NCBI GenBank assembly: GCA_963755755.1
Contig: CAVWLJ010000004.1
Location: 329,753-393,752 of the forward strand
Direction: 5' to 3'
DNA length: 64,000 nucleotides
Origin: DATKNA01 sp963755755
GTDB taxonomy: Bacteria; Actinomycetota; Actinomycetes; Actinomycetales; Kineosporiaceae
The position numbers and the translations under genes were made by a program. Below, piece after piece: positions 1 through 8,655 of the stretch; position 1 is the first letter of the stretch; each line of letters starts with the position of its first letter. The notes under the pieces were generated by a model that was not told where the DNA came from, searched no databases, and worked only from the letters and a program-made list of their open reading frames with translations.

Positions 1-1061
1 TCGTCTTCGGCACCGGGACGGCGCTCGCGGCGCCCGGAACGGCGGCCCTGCTCGTGCTCGGCCTCGGCACGACGGGCTCGGTGGCGCTGCACGCCGGGCT
101 CCAGTGGTGGGGGGCGCGCCGGGTCGGCGTCGTGCTGCTGCCACGGATCCGCCACCGTGACCCCGAGATCGCGCACATCCTGCGCCGGGCCGGCCCGACG
201 CTCGGGTACTCCACGCTGGACGTCCTGCTGCCGTTCGCCGGTCTCGTCGTGGCCAATCGGGTGGCGGGCGGAGTTCTGGCGTTCCAGTTCGCCTTCCTCC
301 TCTGTGGCCTCCCGATGGCACTGGCGGCCCGTCCGGTCGGCGTCGCGCTGCTGCCCCGCCTCTCCCGGCGGTTCCAGGCCGCCGACTCCCAGGGGTTCAG
401 GGACGAGCTGGTCCGTGGCGTGTCCCTCGTCGCGTTCGTCGCCGTCCCGGCCGCGCTGGCGCTGGTGCTGCTCGCCGGCCCCATCGCCCGCGCTGTGAGC
501 TTCGGCGCGATGGCGTCGCCGCACGGCCAGGAGCTCCTGACCGTGGCGATCGGCTCGCTCGGGTTCGCCGTCGTCGGCGGGGTCGCCATGACGGTCGGGA
601 CGTACGCGCTCTACGCGCGCGGCGACGCGCGGACGCCGTTCGCCGCCGCGCTGCTGCGGACCGTCGTCGTCCTGCTCGGCATCGTCGTCGGGCTCCGGGT
701 GCCGCCCGGCGTCTGGCCGCTGCTGACCATCGGCATCACGATCAGCGCCGCGGAGCTGCTCGGCGGGGCGTGGATGGCCGCGCGTCTGCGTCGAGCCCTA
801 CCGGTGGGTGGCGAGCGCCTGCTCCGGCCCGTCCTCCGGGCGGTCGCCATCGCTGCCGTGACGATCGCGCCTGCGGCCCTGCTCGGGCGCACCCTCCCCG
901 GCCACCTGCCGGGCGAGGGGAACGGCCAGGTGACCATGCTCGCGATCACCCTGGTCGCACTCGCTCTGTACGTGTTTGCCTCCCGACTCGTCGGGTCGGC
1001 CGAGCTGGCCATGCTCACGCAGGGACTGAGGGGTCGACGCACCGCGGACGAGCCGGCATGA
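1..1061 (+). CDS. MurJ/MviN-family lipid flippase, C-terminal part
   Basis: Membrane flippase of the MurJ (MviN) family, expected to flip a lipid-linked glycan precursor across the cytoplasmic membrane. The frame is open from base 3, so the gene starts upstream of the window and only about the last 350 residues are present. Visible are strongly hydrophobic helices, the segment ARPVGVALLPRLSRRF and the family hallmark YARGDARTPF. The stop overlaps the next start by 4 bp (ATGA), so it is translationally coupled to a Wzy-like gene. That context suggests an exopolysaccharide flippase rather than the essential lipid II flippase, but this is inference. Confidence 0.8.
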   Translation, partial: VFGTGTALAAPGTAALLVLGLGTTGSVALHAGLQWWGARRVGVVLLPRIRHRDPEIAHILRRAGPTLGYSTLDVLLPFAGLVVANRVAGGVLAFQFAFLLCGLPMALAARPVGVALLPRLSRRFQAADSQGFRDELVRGVSLVAFVAVPAALALVLLAGPIARAVSFGAMASPHGQELLTVAIGSLGFAVVGGVAMTVGTYALYARGDARTPFAAALLRTVVVLLGIVVGLRVPPGVWPLLTIGITISAAELLGGAWMAARLRRALPVGGERLLRPVLRAVAIAAVTIAPAALLGRTLPGHLPGEGNGQVTMLAITLVALALYVFASRLVGSAELAMLTQGLRGRRTADEPA

Positions 1062-2491
1062 GCGCCGTCTCGGGCGTGTCCGCCGTCGCGGCGCCGCGAC
1101 GGGCGGTGTGGGTGCTCGTCCTGCTCGTCGCGGTGGCCGCGTGCGTGCTCGCGGCCCTGGTCGCGTCCGGCCCCGCCACGGTGCCCGCCGCCGCCCTGCT
1201 CGGCGTCCTGCTCGTGGCGGCCTCGTACTGGCGGCCGCCGCTCGCCGCCTACCTGCTGCTCGCCGGCACGCCGCTGCTCGCCGGCGTCGCGCGCAACGGC
1301 GCGCTGTCGCTGCTGCGGCCGCACGAGGCGCTCGGCCTCCTGCTCGGGGCGGGGGTCGTGCTGCGCGCCCTGACCCAGGTCGCGAGCGGGCACCCGCTGC
1401 CGCTGCGCTGGACCCGTCTGGACACGGCGCTGGTCCTGCTCGCCACGGCGGGGTCCTTCCTGCCCCTGCTCTGGATGCTCGCCCGGGGTGAGACGCCCGA
1501 CCAGCAGGACGTGCTCTACGCGGCCGCGCTGTGGAAGTTCTACGGCATCTTCCTCCTGGTGCGCGCCGCGGTGCGGACCGAGCGACAGGTGGCCCGCTGC
1601 CTGTGGATCTGCCTTTCCGTCGGCGTGGTCGTGGCCGCCGTCGCCATGGCCGAATCGCTCCTGCCGCCCGTGGCCGCACTGGGCGACGCGCTCTTCCCCG
1701 GCGATCCCGGGTCCGGCCCGTCGCTCGGCCGTGGCGCTGCCACCCTCGGCTCCACGATCGCCGTCGGTGACGTCATGGCCTTCGACCTGGCCATCTGCCT
1801 CGGCTGGGCCTTCCTGCAGGAGCGCCGCCGCAAGACCGCCCTCGTGCTCGCGGCGGTCTTCGTTCTCGGCGCCGTCGCCTCGGGGCAGTTCTCCGGGATT
1901 CTCGCGGTCGTCGTCGTGGTCGTCGTCATGGCAGCTCTCACGGGCCGCGTCGCCCGCCTCTTCGCCGTCGCGGTCCCGACGGGCATCGCGGCGGGGCTGC
2001 TGCTGTGGCCCGTGATCGCCGGCCGGCTCGCGGACCTGGACCCGGCGACGGGCCTCCCGCAGAGCTGGGGGGTCCGCCTGCAGAACCTCACCGTCTACGT
2101 CTGGCCGCAGGTCTTCACCGGGTGGAACTGGCTGCTCGGGGTCCGGCCGACGGCGGTCGTCGAGGTGCCCACGCCGTACGCGCCGCAGGTCTACATCGAG
2201 AGCGGTCACACCTGGCTGCTGTGGAGCGGCGGGGTCCCGCTGTTCCTCGCCTATCTGTTCTTCACGTGGGTGGCCCTGCGGCACTCGGCCCGGGTCGCCG
2301 GCAGTGGACGTACCGCGTACGCGGTGGCGGGCGCGGCGGCTGCCTGTGCCGTGCTCGTGACGTTCGTCCTCATGACGTTCGACCCCCACATCACCATGAG
2401 GGGCGCCGCTGACATGCTCTTCTCCCTGCTGGCCCTGGCGATCGTCGGCGAGCGGTCCACGCGTCCCGAACGGGGAACGTTCCATGATTGA
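1058..2491 (+). CDS. O-antigen ligase/polymerase-like (Wzy-type) membrane protein
   Basis: A 477-residue polytopic membrane protein with about a dozen hydrophobic segments. A large non-membrane loop lies near residues 320-390 (around LPQSWGVRLQNLTVYVWPQ and YIESGHTWLLW), as in Wzy/WaaL polymerase-ligases. No catalytic signature can be named; the call rests on topology, loop position and context between a flippase and a glycosyltransferase. The ATG at 1058 overlaps the flippase stop, and the 3' end overlaps the GT start by 8 bp, so the three genes form one coupled operon. Expected role: polymerising or transferring lipid-linked repeat units outside the membrane. Confidence 0.7.
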   Translation: MSAVSGVSAVAAPRRAVWVLVLLVAVAACVLAALVASGPATVPAAALLGVLLVAASYWRPPLAAYLLLAGTPLLAGVARNGALSLLRPHEALGLLLGAGVVLRALTQVASGHPLPLRWTRLDTALVLLATAGSFLPLLWMLARGETPDQQDVLYAAALWKFYGIFLLVRAAVRTERQVARCLWICLSVGVVVAAVAMAESLLPPVAALGDALFPGDPGSGPSLGRGAATLGSTIAVGDVMAFDLAICLGWAFLQERRRKTALVLAAVFVLGAVASGQFSGILAVVVVVVVMAALTGRVARLFAVAVPTGIAAGLLLWPVIAGRLADLDPATGLPQSWGVRLQNLTVYVWPQVFTGWNWLLGVRPTAVVEVPTPYAPQVYIESGHTWLLWSGGVPLFLAYLFFTWVALRHSARVAGSGRTAYAVAGAAAACAVLVTFVLMTFDPHITMRGAADMLFSLLALAIVGERSTRPERGTFHD

Positions 2492-3737
2492 CCCGCGAGC
2501 TGCGTCAGGGCGGCGAGGAGCGACCGGCCGACGCGAACGGGTCTGCGTGGTCCGTCAGCACTACGTGCCGCAGGACACCCGGGTGCTGCGCGAGCTCGGC
2601 GCGCTCGCGGAGCGGGGCTACGAGGTCGACGTCCTGTGCGTCCGCAAGTCGGGGGAGCCCGCTCGGGAGCGGAACGGGCTGGTCCGCATCCGGCGGCTTC
2701 GCGTCCCGGGTCAGCGGTGGAAGGGCCCCGCGGGGTACCTGGTCCGGTACGGCTGGTTCTTCGCCGCCGCCACCGTGCTGCTCGCCGTCGGGCAGGTCCG
2801 CCGCCGGTACGCCGTCGTCCAGGTGAACTCGCTGCCGGACGTCCTCGTCTTCGCCGCCGTGGTTCCCCGGCTGCTCGGCGCTCGGGTGCTCCTGGACCTG
2901 CAGGAGTGCATGCCGGAGTTCTTCGCCACGAAGTTCGGGACGTCGTCCGGGCACCCCGCGGTGCGGCTCATCGCGGGCCTCGAGCAGAGCAGCATCCGGT
3001 TCGCGGACGCCGTGATCACGCCGACGGCGCAGCTGCGGGCGCTGTTCGTCGGGCGGGGCGCCGAGCCCGGGAAGGTCCGCGTCGTGATGGACGGTGCGGA
3101 CGAACGGGTGTTCCGGCGGCCCTCCGCCTCGGTGCCGCGTGCCGAGGGCTTCGTCCTGATCAGCCACGGAACGATGGAGGAGCGGTACGGCCTCGACACC
3201 ATGATCCACGCGGTCGCCGAGCTCGTCGCCGACATGCCCGACCTGCGCCTCGAGCTCTACGGCGACGGGTCCGACCGGCCCCGGCTGGAGCGGCTCGCGC
3301 GGTCCCTCGGAGTGCCGGGCCACGTGTGGTTCAGCGACGGCTACGTGCCGTTCCCGGACCTGGTGAAGGCCATCGCGGCCGCAGACGCGGGTGTGGTCGC
3401 GATGAAGCGCGACGCCTTCCGCGACGTGACTCTGCCGGGCAAGGTCTTCGATTTCATCGTCATGGGGATCCCCGTGATCTCGTCACGCACCCGCTCGATG
3501 GAGGAGACGTTCGGGGACGACAGCGTGGAGTACTTCACCTCCGAGGACGCGTCGGACCTCGCGCGCGCCATCCGCCGGCTCCGCGCGGATCCCGGCCGGG
3601 GCGCCTGCTTGGCCGAGCAGGCCGCGCGCGCCGCCGAGCCGTGCCGGTGGTCCCGCCAGCGGTGCGCCTACCTCGAGGCGGTCGACGGCCGGTCGGTCGG
3701 CGCCGGCTCCCCCGCGGCGGCGACCGGGCTCAGGTGA
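2484..3737 (+). CDS. GT4-type glycosyltransferase
   Basis: Cytosolic GT-B glycosyltransferase of 417 aa. The N-terminal Rossmann half starts VVRQHYVPQDTRVLRELGAL. The C-terminal donor-binding half carries ISHGTMEERYGLDTMIHAV, the LELYGDGSDRPRLERLA segment and GKVFDFIVMGIPVISS, typical of family GT4. It presumably adds one sugar to the lipid-linked repeat of this locus; donor and acceptor cannot be read. The start lies inside the upstream gene (8-bp overlap). The 3' end overlaps the convergent flavin monooxygenase by 8 bp, so the operon ends here without an intergenic terminator. Confidence 0.85.
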   Translation: MIDPRAASGRRGATGRRERVCVVRQHYVPQDTRVLRELGALAERGYEVDVLCVRKSGEPARERNGLVRIRRLRVPGQRWKGPAGYLVRYGWFFAAATVLLAVGQVRRRYAVVQVNSLPDVLVFAAVVPRLLGARVLLDLQECMPEFFATKFGTSSGHPAVRLIAGLEQSSIRFADAVITPTAQLRALFVGRGAEPGKVRVVMDGADERVFRRPSASVPRAEGFVLISHGTMEERYGLDTMIHAVAELVADMPDLRLELYGDGSDRPRLERLARSLGVPGHVWFSDGYVPFPDLVKAIAAADAGVVAMKRDAFRDVTLPGKVFDFIVMGIPVISSRTRSMEETFGDDSVEYFTSEDASDLARAIRRLRADPGRGACLAEQAARAAEPCRWSRQRCAYLEAVDGRSVGAGSPAAATGLR

Positions 3738-4920
3738 GGAGCTCCCGACGTCTCGCCCGGACGGCTCGACGCGCGCTCGACGCGAGCATCCGCGCGCGCC
3801 GCACCGGGGCGTGCTGCGTCCCCAGGTGCAGGTAGTACCGCCAGCGGGGGGCCGAGGTGCGGCGCTGCCAGAGTGACCAGGCCAGCTGGACGTCGTCCGT
3901 CCCCGGCAGCCGGCCGACGGACTGCTCGAACCACGCGGTGCTGCGATCGGCCTCCTCGGCGAACGGCCGCAGCGCGGCCTTCCGCTCGTCCTCGTACGCA
4001 CGCAGGGCTGTGCCGAGGTCGTGTGCGGCGTTCACGTGATCGGCCAGGGAGATCGCGTCGAGCATCGCCAGGGCGGTCCCCGAGCCGATGGCGAAGTGTG
4101 TGGTGTGGGCGGCGTCGCCGACGAGCGCCACGTTCCCGTCGCTCCAGCGCCGGTTGCCGACGCGGCGGAAGTTCAGCCAGCTCGCGCTCCCGGATCCCGG
4201 CGGCCCGGCCATGAGCTCGTGGCCGTCCAGCTGCCCGGCGAAGCAGGACTCCAGCGTTCGCAGGCAGTCCGGCAGCTCCATCCGGTCGAAGCCGAGCCCC
4301 GTCCAGGTCGACGTCGGGCATTCGACGATGAACGTGCTCGTGGCGGGGTCGAACTGGTAGGCGTGGCACCACAGCCAGCCTGCGGCGGTCTCCACGAAAC
4401 CGAAGGTGAAGGTCGGGAACAGGCGCCTGGTGCCCAGCCAGATGTACTTGTGGCGTCCGGGCAGCACCTCGGTGCCGAAGGCGTCAGCACGCTCGGTGCG
4501 CAACCGGCTCCCGGCACCGTCGGCGGCGACGACGAGGTCGGCGGCGAGCTCGTCCCCGTCGGCGGACGAACCGAAGCGGACGTCCACGCCGAGGTCGCGG
4601 GCCCGTGCGGCGAGGATCGCGAGGAGGGCGTGCCGGCCGACCGCGTACCCGGATCCGCCGAGGTACACCGGCGGGCGATCGCCGACGCGGAGCAGCTGAC
4701 CGTCCCAGACGACGGCCGCGTCGCGGACCGCGCGGGCCGAGGGCGGGTCGTTGCGGTGCAGCGCGTCGAGCAGGTCGTCCCAGAAGACGACGCCCCAGCC
4801 CTGGGTGACGCCGGCCGGGTTGCGTTCGAGCACGACGACCTCGTCCGCCGGGTTGCGCAGCTTGGCGGAGACGGCCGTGTACAGGCCGGCGGGGCCGCCG
4901 CCCACGCATGTGATCCTCAC
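3730..4920 (-). CDS. FAD-dependent (class A) aromatic-type monooxygenase
   Basis: Flavoprotein monooxygenase of about 396 aa. It has the N-terminal dinucleotide motif GGGPAGLYTA, the DG motif in VVAADGAGSRLR and the second FAD motif GDAAHTTHFAIGSG, as in salicylyl-CoA/anthraniloyl-CoA hydroxylases and VioC/VioD-like enzymes. It would use NAD(P)H and O2 to hydroxylate a small, probably aromatic substrate that the sequence does not reveal. The GTG at 4920 is chosen because GGAGG lies just upstream and the FAD fold starts at once. The gene sits between a glycosyltransferase and a FemX-like gene and is divergent from the latter (65 bp apart); no dedicated reductase is near. Confidence 0.8.
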   Translation of the reverse strand: MRITCVGGGPAGLYTAVSAKLRNPADEVVVLERNPAGVTQGWGVVFWDDLLDALHRNDPPSARAVRDAAVVWDGQLLRVGDRPPVYLGGSGYAVGRHALLAILAARARDLGVDVRFGSSADGDELAADLVVAADGAGSRLRTERADAFGTEVLPGRHKYIWLGTRRLFPTFTFGFVETAAGWLWCHAYQFDPATSTFIVECPTSTWTGLGFDRMELPDCLRTLESCFAGQLDGHELMAGPPGSGSASWLNFRRVGNRRWSDGNVALVGDAAHTTHFAIGSGTALAMLDAISLADHVNAAHDLGTALRAYEDERKAALRPFAEEADRSTAWFEQSVGRLPGTDDVQLAWSLWQRRTSAPRWRYYLHLGTQHAPVRRARMLASSARRAVRARRRELLT

Positions 4921-4985
4921 TCTGGCCCTCCTCCGGCACGGCTGTGACCGTGACAATCCGGACGCCTTGTTGACAGGCTGGTTCC

Positions 4986-6161
4986 GTGAGCATCTGGGGG
5001 GTACATCGCCGGTCGTCCCTGTCGGACACCGCGCACGCCGTCGTCGCGGCCGTCGTCTCGCGTCCCTCCGGCGCCGCGCTGACCGACTGGGACGCGCTGG
5101 TCGCCGGGACGCCGGGGACGGACGTCAACCAGCTCTCGGCCTGGGCACGCGTCCGCTCCGTCGTCGGGTACCGCTCGACGTACGTCTTCGCCCTGGACGG
5201 CGATCGGCTGGTCGGCGGTGCGCAGGTGCTGCTCCGGCGGTTCCCCGTGGGCGTGACGCTGGCCTACGTGCCCTCGGGGCCCGTGGTGGCGCCCGACGTC
5301 GCGAATCGCGCGCAGATCGTCACCGCTCTCGCGGATGCCCTCGCCGGCGTCGCCGGCCCCGGCCGCGCGCTCTTCGTGCAGCCTCCGGACGACGGGCACG
5401 ACGTGAGCCGCGCGCTGCTCGAGCGGAGGTTCCGGACGTCTCAGGCCGGGATCTCGCCGGCAGGCACGCTGCGCCTGGACCTGACGCCGAGTGAGGCGCA
5501 GCTGCGCGCCGGCCTCGGCCGGCGGCTGCGCTACTGGACGACGAAGTGGCCGCAGCGCGGCGTGCGGGTTCGCCGTGGCGGTCAGGAGGACGTCGGCCTG
5601 CTCGTCGAGCTCATGGCGTTGACCGCGCGCCAGCACGGGTACGCGCCCCTCCCGCGCGAGTACGTGGAGACGTTCTACAGCGAACTCGCGCCCGGCGGCC
5701 ATGCCGTGCTCTTCGTGGGGGAGGTCGACGGGCGTCCGGTCGCGGCGGACCTGCTGACCGGGTGCGGCGGCGTGCTCAAGGGGCGTCTGGGGGGTTACGA
5801 CCGGTCGGGCGACGCGGGCCGGCTGAGCGTGCCCGGCGCCGTCCGGTGGGAGGCGATCCGGTGGGCCAAGGGCGAGGGATACCGCTGGTTCGACTTCGGC
5901 GGCATCGACGCCGGCATGCTGCACGACCTCCTGACCGGGGCGGAGCGCAACGACGAGCGCTGGCCGAGCGCGGACCGCGCCAAGCTGTCGTTCGGGGGGC
6001 AGCCCTTCGCGTATCCGCAGGCGGTCGAACTCGTGCGTCCGTGGCCGGTGCGCATGGCCTACGACGCCGCTCGGAACAGCACGCGCGGTCGGGCGGTGCT
6101 CGACGCGGCATCGCAGTGGCTGAGAGGGGCCCGCGGCGGTATCCGGGGAGCGGGCGGGTAG
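4986..6161 (+). CDS. FemX/FemAB-like aminoacyl/acyltransferase (GNAT fold)
   Basis: A 391-aa protein with two GNAT-like halves. The second carries the FemAB-type features RLRYWTTKWPQRGV, GEVDGRPVAADLLTG and the strongly conserved RWFDFGGID. FemX-type enzymes transfer amino acids from aminoacyl-tRNA to lipid II; relatives in exopolysaccharide loci are thought to modify glycans. Here it lies in a flippase/polymerase/GT locus, so modification of the polymer or its attachment is the likely role, by context only. The GTG at 4986 has no clear Shine-Dalgarno. A GC-rich hairpin follows the stop. Confidence 0.75.
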   Translation: MSIWGVHRRSSLSDTAHAVVAAVVSRPSGAALTDWDALVAGTPGTDVNQLSAWARVRSVVGYRSTYVFALDGDRLVGGAQVLLRRFPVGVTLAYVPSGPVVAPDVANRAQIVTALADALAGVAGPGRALFVQPPDDGHDVSRALLERRFRTSQAGISPAGTLRLDLTPSEAQLRAGLGRRLRYWTTKWPQRGVRVRRGGQEDVGLLVELMALTARQHGYAPLPREYVETFYSELAPGGHAVLFVGEVDGRPVAADLLTGCGGVLKGRLGGYDRSGDAGRLSVPGAVRWEAIRWAKGEGYRWFDFGGIDAGMLHDLLTGAERNDERWPSADRAKLSFGGQPFAYPQAVELVRPWPVRMAYDAARNSTRGRAVLDAASQWLRGARGGIRGAGG

Positions 6162-6177
6162 GCGCGCCCGGCGCGCC
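6161..6177. terminator. possible bidirectional terminator
   Basis: GGCGCG pairs with CGCGCC around a 5-nt loop (6-bp stem) in the short gap between the converging FemX-like and transglycosylase-like genes. No U-tract follows on either strand, so the call rests on position and stem only. Confidence 0.35.
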
Positions 6178-6190
6178 CACCGCGACCGTC

Positions 6191-7060
6191 TCAGCTGCAC
6201 GGCTCCCTCCCGTAGACGAGTGCGGACACGCACCCGATGTACTCGCGCGCATCGGCGTCCATCCATGCGCCGGAGAACCAGCGGCCGATGCAGGCCCACG
6301 CATGGCCCGGGCCGTACGTCGTCCCCGGGGCGGCGACGTCGCCCAGCCACTGCTCGTAGCCGTCGTAGCAGGCGCGCCAGACCGCGTAGGCGGTGTCCAG
6401 GTTGAACGCGGTGGAGGTGATCGCCGACGGGAAGGCGCCGGCGAAGAACTGGTACTTGACCTGCAGGATGCCGAAGCTCTCGGGGCACTCCCCGCCGCGC
6501 CCGTCCTTGCCGAGACCGTGCCCGGGGGCGCAGGCGCTCCCGTCCGTCGTCCAGTCGCCCATCTTGTCCTGGCGGAGCGAGGACTCCACCTCCGCCTGTG
6601 CCCGGACGTAGCGTTCGTCGATGCCCCACTTGCACGCGACCCACTGCAGGATCTGCGCCGTCGTGCCGACATAGGCCCCCGTGACCCGCGCGGCGATCAG
6701 CTTCTGTTCGCGTGCGTGCCCGCTCCCCGGAGGGAAGAAGTTCGAGGGGAGGTGCTGGTCGCCCGGCACGTGATCCGGCCGCACGTTCGCCGGCACCGTC
6801 TCCGGAGCGGACGCGACGGCATGCGCGCACGTCGCGTCGTCGGGCAGCGGTGAGCCCGGCGAGAGCGTTCTGAAGGGCGGTTGCAGTGCAGGGCCCGCCG
6901 GCAGGTCGCGCACCTCGGACCCGGCGGCGATCGGCGACAAGGAGCTGGGGGCCGCAGACGCGGTGAGCCCCAGGAGGCACGCGACGACGGCGACGGCCCA
7001 CCGGAGCCCGGTGCGACCGGCTGGTGGACGTCGGCCCGTGGGCGCGATCGGCGTCGTCAC
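6191..7060 (-). CDS. secreted lytic-transglycosylase-like protein
   Basis: About 289 aa with a signal peptide (RTGLRWAVAVVACLLGL...ASAAP) followed by a proline/serine-rich spacer and a C-terminal domain with the lysozyme-like pattern VRAQAEVESSL (candidate catalytic Glu) and ESFGILQVKY. Paired Cys residues suggest extracytoplasmic disulfides. It probably cleaves peptidoglycan or a glycan outside the cell. The GTG at 7060 overlaps the stop of the initiating sugar transferase (GTGA), so the two are coupled. As given, the two reading frames run together into one long frame because of a one-base shift near 7090; the signal peptide right after this GTG shows they are separate proteins. Confidence 0.72.
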   Translation of the reverse strand: MTTPIAPTGRRPPAGRTGLRWAVAVVACLLGLTASAAPSSLSPIAAGSEVRDLPAGPALQPPFRTLSPGSPLPDDATCAHAVASAPETVPANVRPDHVPGDQHLPSNFFPPGSGHAREQKLIAARVTGAYVGTTAQILQWVACKWGIDERYVRAQAEVESSLRQDKMGDWTTDGSACAPGHGLGKDGRGGECPESFGILQVKYQFFAGAFPSAITSTAFNLDTAYAVWRACYDGYEQWLGDVAAPGTTYGPGHAWACIGRWFSGAWMDADAREYIGCVSALVYGREPCS

Positions 7061-7810
7061 GACGCCTCGTGACGGACGAGCGCGGGGATGGTCCGGACGA
7101 AGGATCACGAGGTCGAGCCACAGATTCTGTCGCCGGACGTATTCGACGTCCAGCGCGAGAGCCTGCCGCATGGACAACCGATTGCGTCCGCTGACCTGCC
7201 ACAGGCCGGTGATGCCCGGCAGGACGTCGAACCGGAGGTGCTCGTCGTCGCGGTAGAGGCGGGCCTCCCAGGCGAGTGCCGGCCGCGGCCCCACCAAGGA
7301 CATCTCGCCCCGGAGCACGTTGATCAACTGTGGCAGCTCGTCCAGGCTCGTCCGGCGCAGCCACTGCCCGATCGGTGTCACGCGCGGATCGCACTGGAGT
7401 TTGAACAGGGGAGCTGCTCCGCCCGCGGCCGGGCTCTCCTCGGTGAGCAACCGGGTGACGTAGGTGCGGTGTGGTGCATCACTCCGGCCGACATGCATCG
7501 TCCGGAACTTGAGCATGACGAACGGCTGCCCGGCGAGCCCGAGCCGCTCCTGCCGGAACAGCACGGGCCCCGGGGAGCTGAGCCGGACGGCGAGAGCGAC
7601 CGCGGCGAAAACGGGGGAGAGGATGATCAGGGCGGCTCCGGCGAGAACGACGTCCAGCCATCGCTTGACCTTCAGACGTGTCAGCGTGCCCCGGGCGTGT
7701 GACCGGACCACGCGCACGCGCTGGTCGGGGGATCCCGCCGGGAATCCCTCCCGGGTGTCCATCTTCGCCGCGGTAACAGACCCGGCGGCGACTCGTTGTC
7801 GACGAGGCAT
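7057..7810 (-). CDS. initiating sugar-phosphate transferase (undecaprenyl-phosphate), short form
   Basis: Bacterial sugar transferase of the polyprenyl-phosphate hexose-1-phosphate family: one N-terminal membrane helix (VVLAGAALIILSPVFAAVAL), then GPVLFRQERLGLAGQPFVML, KFRTMHVG, RTSLDELPQLINVLRGEMSL and PGITGLWQVSGRNRLS. It starts glycan assembly by loading the first sugar phosphate onto the lipid carrier at the inner membrane face. The ATG at 7810 is preceded by GGAGGGAGGGGA. A one-base frameshift near 7090 is needed to reach the natural C-terminus (IPALVRHEAS) and the stop at 7057-7059. It is the first gene of a minus-strand pair with the secreted transglycosylase-like gene. Confidence 0.8.
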
Positions 7811-8297
7811 TCCCCTCCCTCCGAAAGTGCGCACGCCGAGACGAAAAGCGGAGCCCCTCTCCGGGAAGAAAGTGATCGGACGTCCGAGGGATGCCATGAC
7901 CCGTGCTCGCGCCGGTCGGCTCGGCGCAGCTCGATCCGCCGTCCCCCTGGGGACGTGCTCGTGCAGGTCAGTGAGCCGACGAGACTCTGCCGCAGGCGTA
8001 GCGATTCATCCTGCGGGTGCGTCAGGAAAGGGATGCGCGGGCGTTCGCGCCCGCGGCGATACGACACGACGGACTACGCCTCGACTCCCCCGTGGAAATT
8101 CCATCCGTGTGCTCCGTCCGCCAGAAGGACGCTCTCGTGCAAACATCTGGACGACGCGAGACCAGGGCCTGCACCCCCCGACCACCGTAGCCAGAGCATA
8201 GAACTGTCGACGCGTGATCGGAATAGGAGAATGCGTCGATTCATCGCATTACTCAGTCGCATAGCTTCCCTACCATCCGTAGGGACGCGGCGCCGGG
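7811..8297. other. 487-bp non-coding gap upstream of the sugar transferase
   Basis: No convincing gene on either strand. The stretch is slightly richer in A+T than its surroundings, especially 8195-8280, and probably holds the promoter of the minus-strand sugar transferase. Apart from the small hairpin at 8268-8284, no repeat or RNA element was recognised. Confidence 0.5.
8268..8284 (-). terminator. small hairpin after the histidine-kinase remnant
   Basis: CCCTAC pairs with GTAGGG around a 5-nt loop, 14 nt past the kinase stop codon on the minus strand. It is a plausible weak terminator without a U-tract. Confidence 0.35.
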
Positions 8298-8655
8298 TCA
8301 GCGCGGCTCGTCCAGGGAGGCCCACCAGCGCAGGCGCGCGCCGCCCACCTCGCGCCGCTCCAGCGAGCAGCCGCCGCCGAGCCGGCGGGCCCGTGCCGCC
8401 ATCGTCGCCGTCCCCAGCCCCGGCACATCGCCCGGGCCCGGCCCGACGCCGTCGTCCTCGACCAGCAGCCTGAGGATCCACCGGCCGGTGTCGGCCGTCA
8501 GCGACACCCGTGCGTGCGAGGCCTGGGCGTGCCGGGCGACGTTGCTCAGCGCCTCGCGGAGGACGGCGAGCACCTCCGGTGCCGACTTCTCCGGCACCGT
8601 GCTGTCCAGCGGCCCCTCGAAGGTCAGCTCGGGCTCGAACCCGAGCGCCGGCACC
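8298..8655 (-). pseudogene. histidine kinase remnant, HATPase domain only (DevS/NarX type)
   Basis: Only the last ~118 residues of a HisKA_3-type sensor kinase remain. They run from GFEPELTFEGPLD through the N box (LREALSNVARHAQAS), a D/G1 box (VEDDGVGPGPGDVPGLG), MAARARRLGG and the terminal GGARLRWWASL. Sensor, dimerisation helix and phospho-accepting His are absent. Upstream (to the right) the frame has no kinase homology, and at about 8650 the sequence turns into the opposite-strand remnant of a DevR-type regulator. The fragment cannot act as a kinase. The break may be a real deletion in a divergent pair or an assembly join. Confidence 0.8.

Noticed and set aside
7057..7897. Longer N-terminus of the sugar transferase starting at 7897
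   Set aside because: The extra residues lack homology and a ribosome site; ATG 7810 has a strong one.
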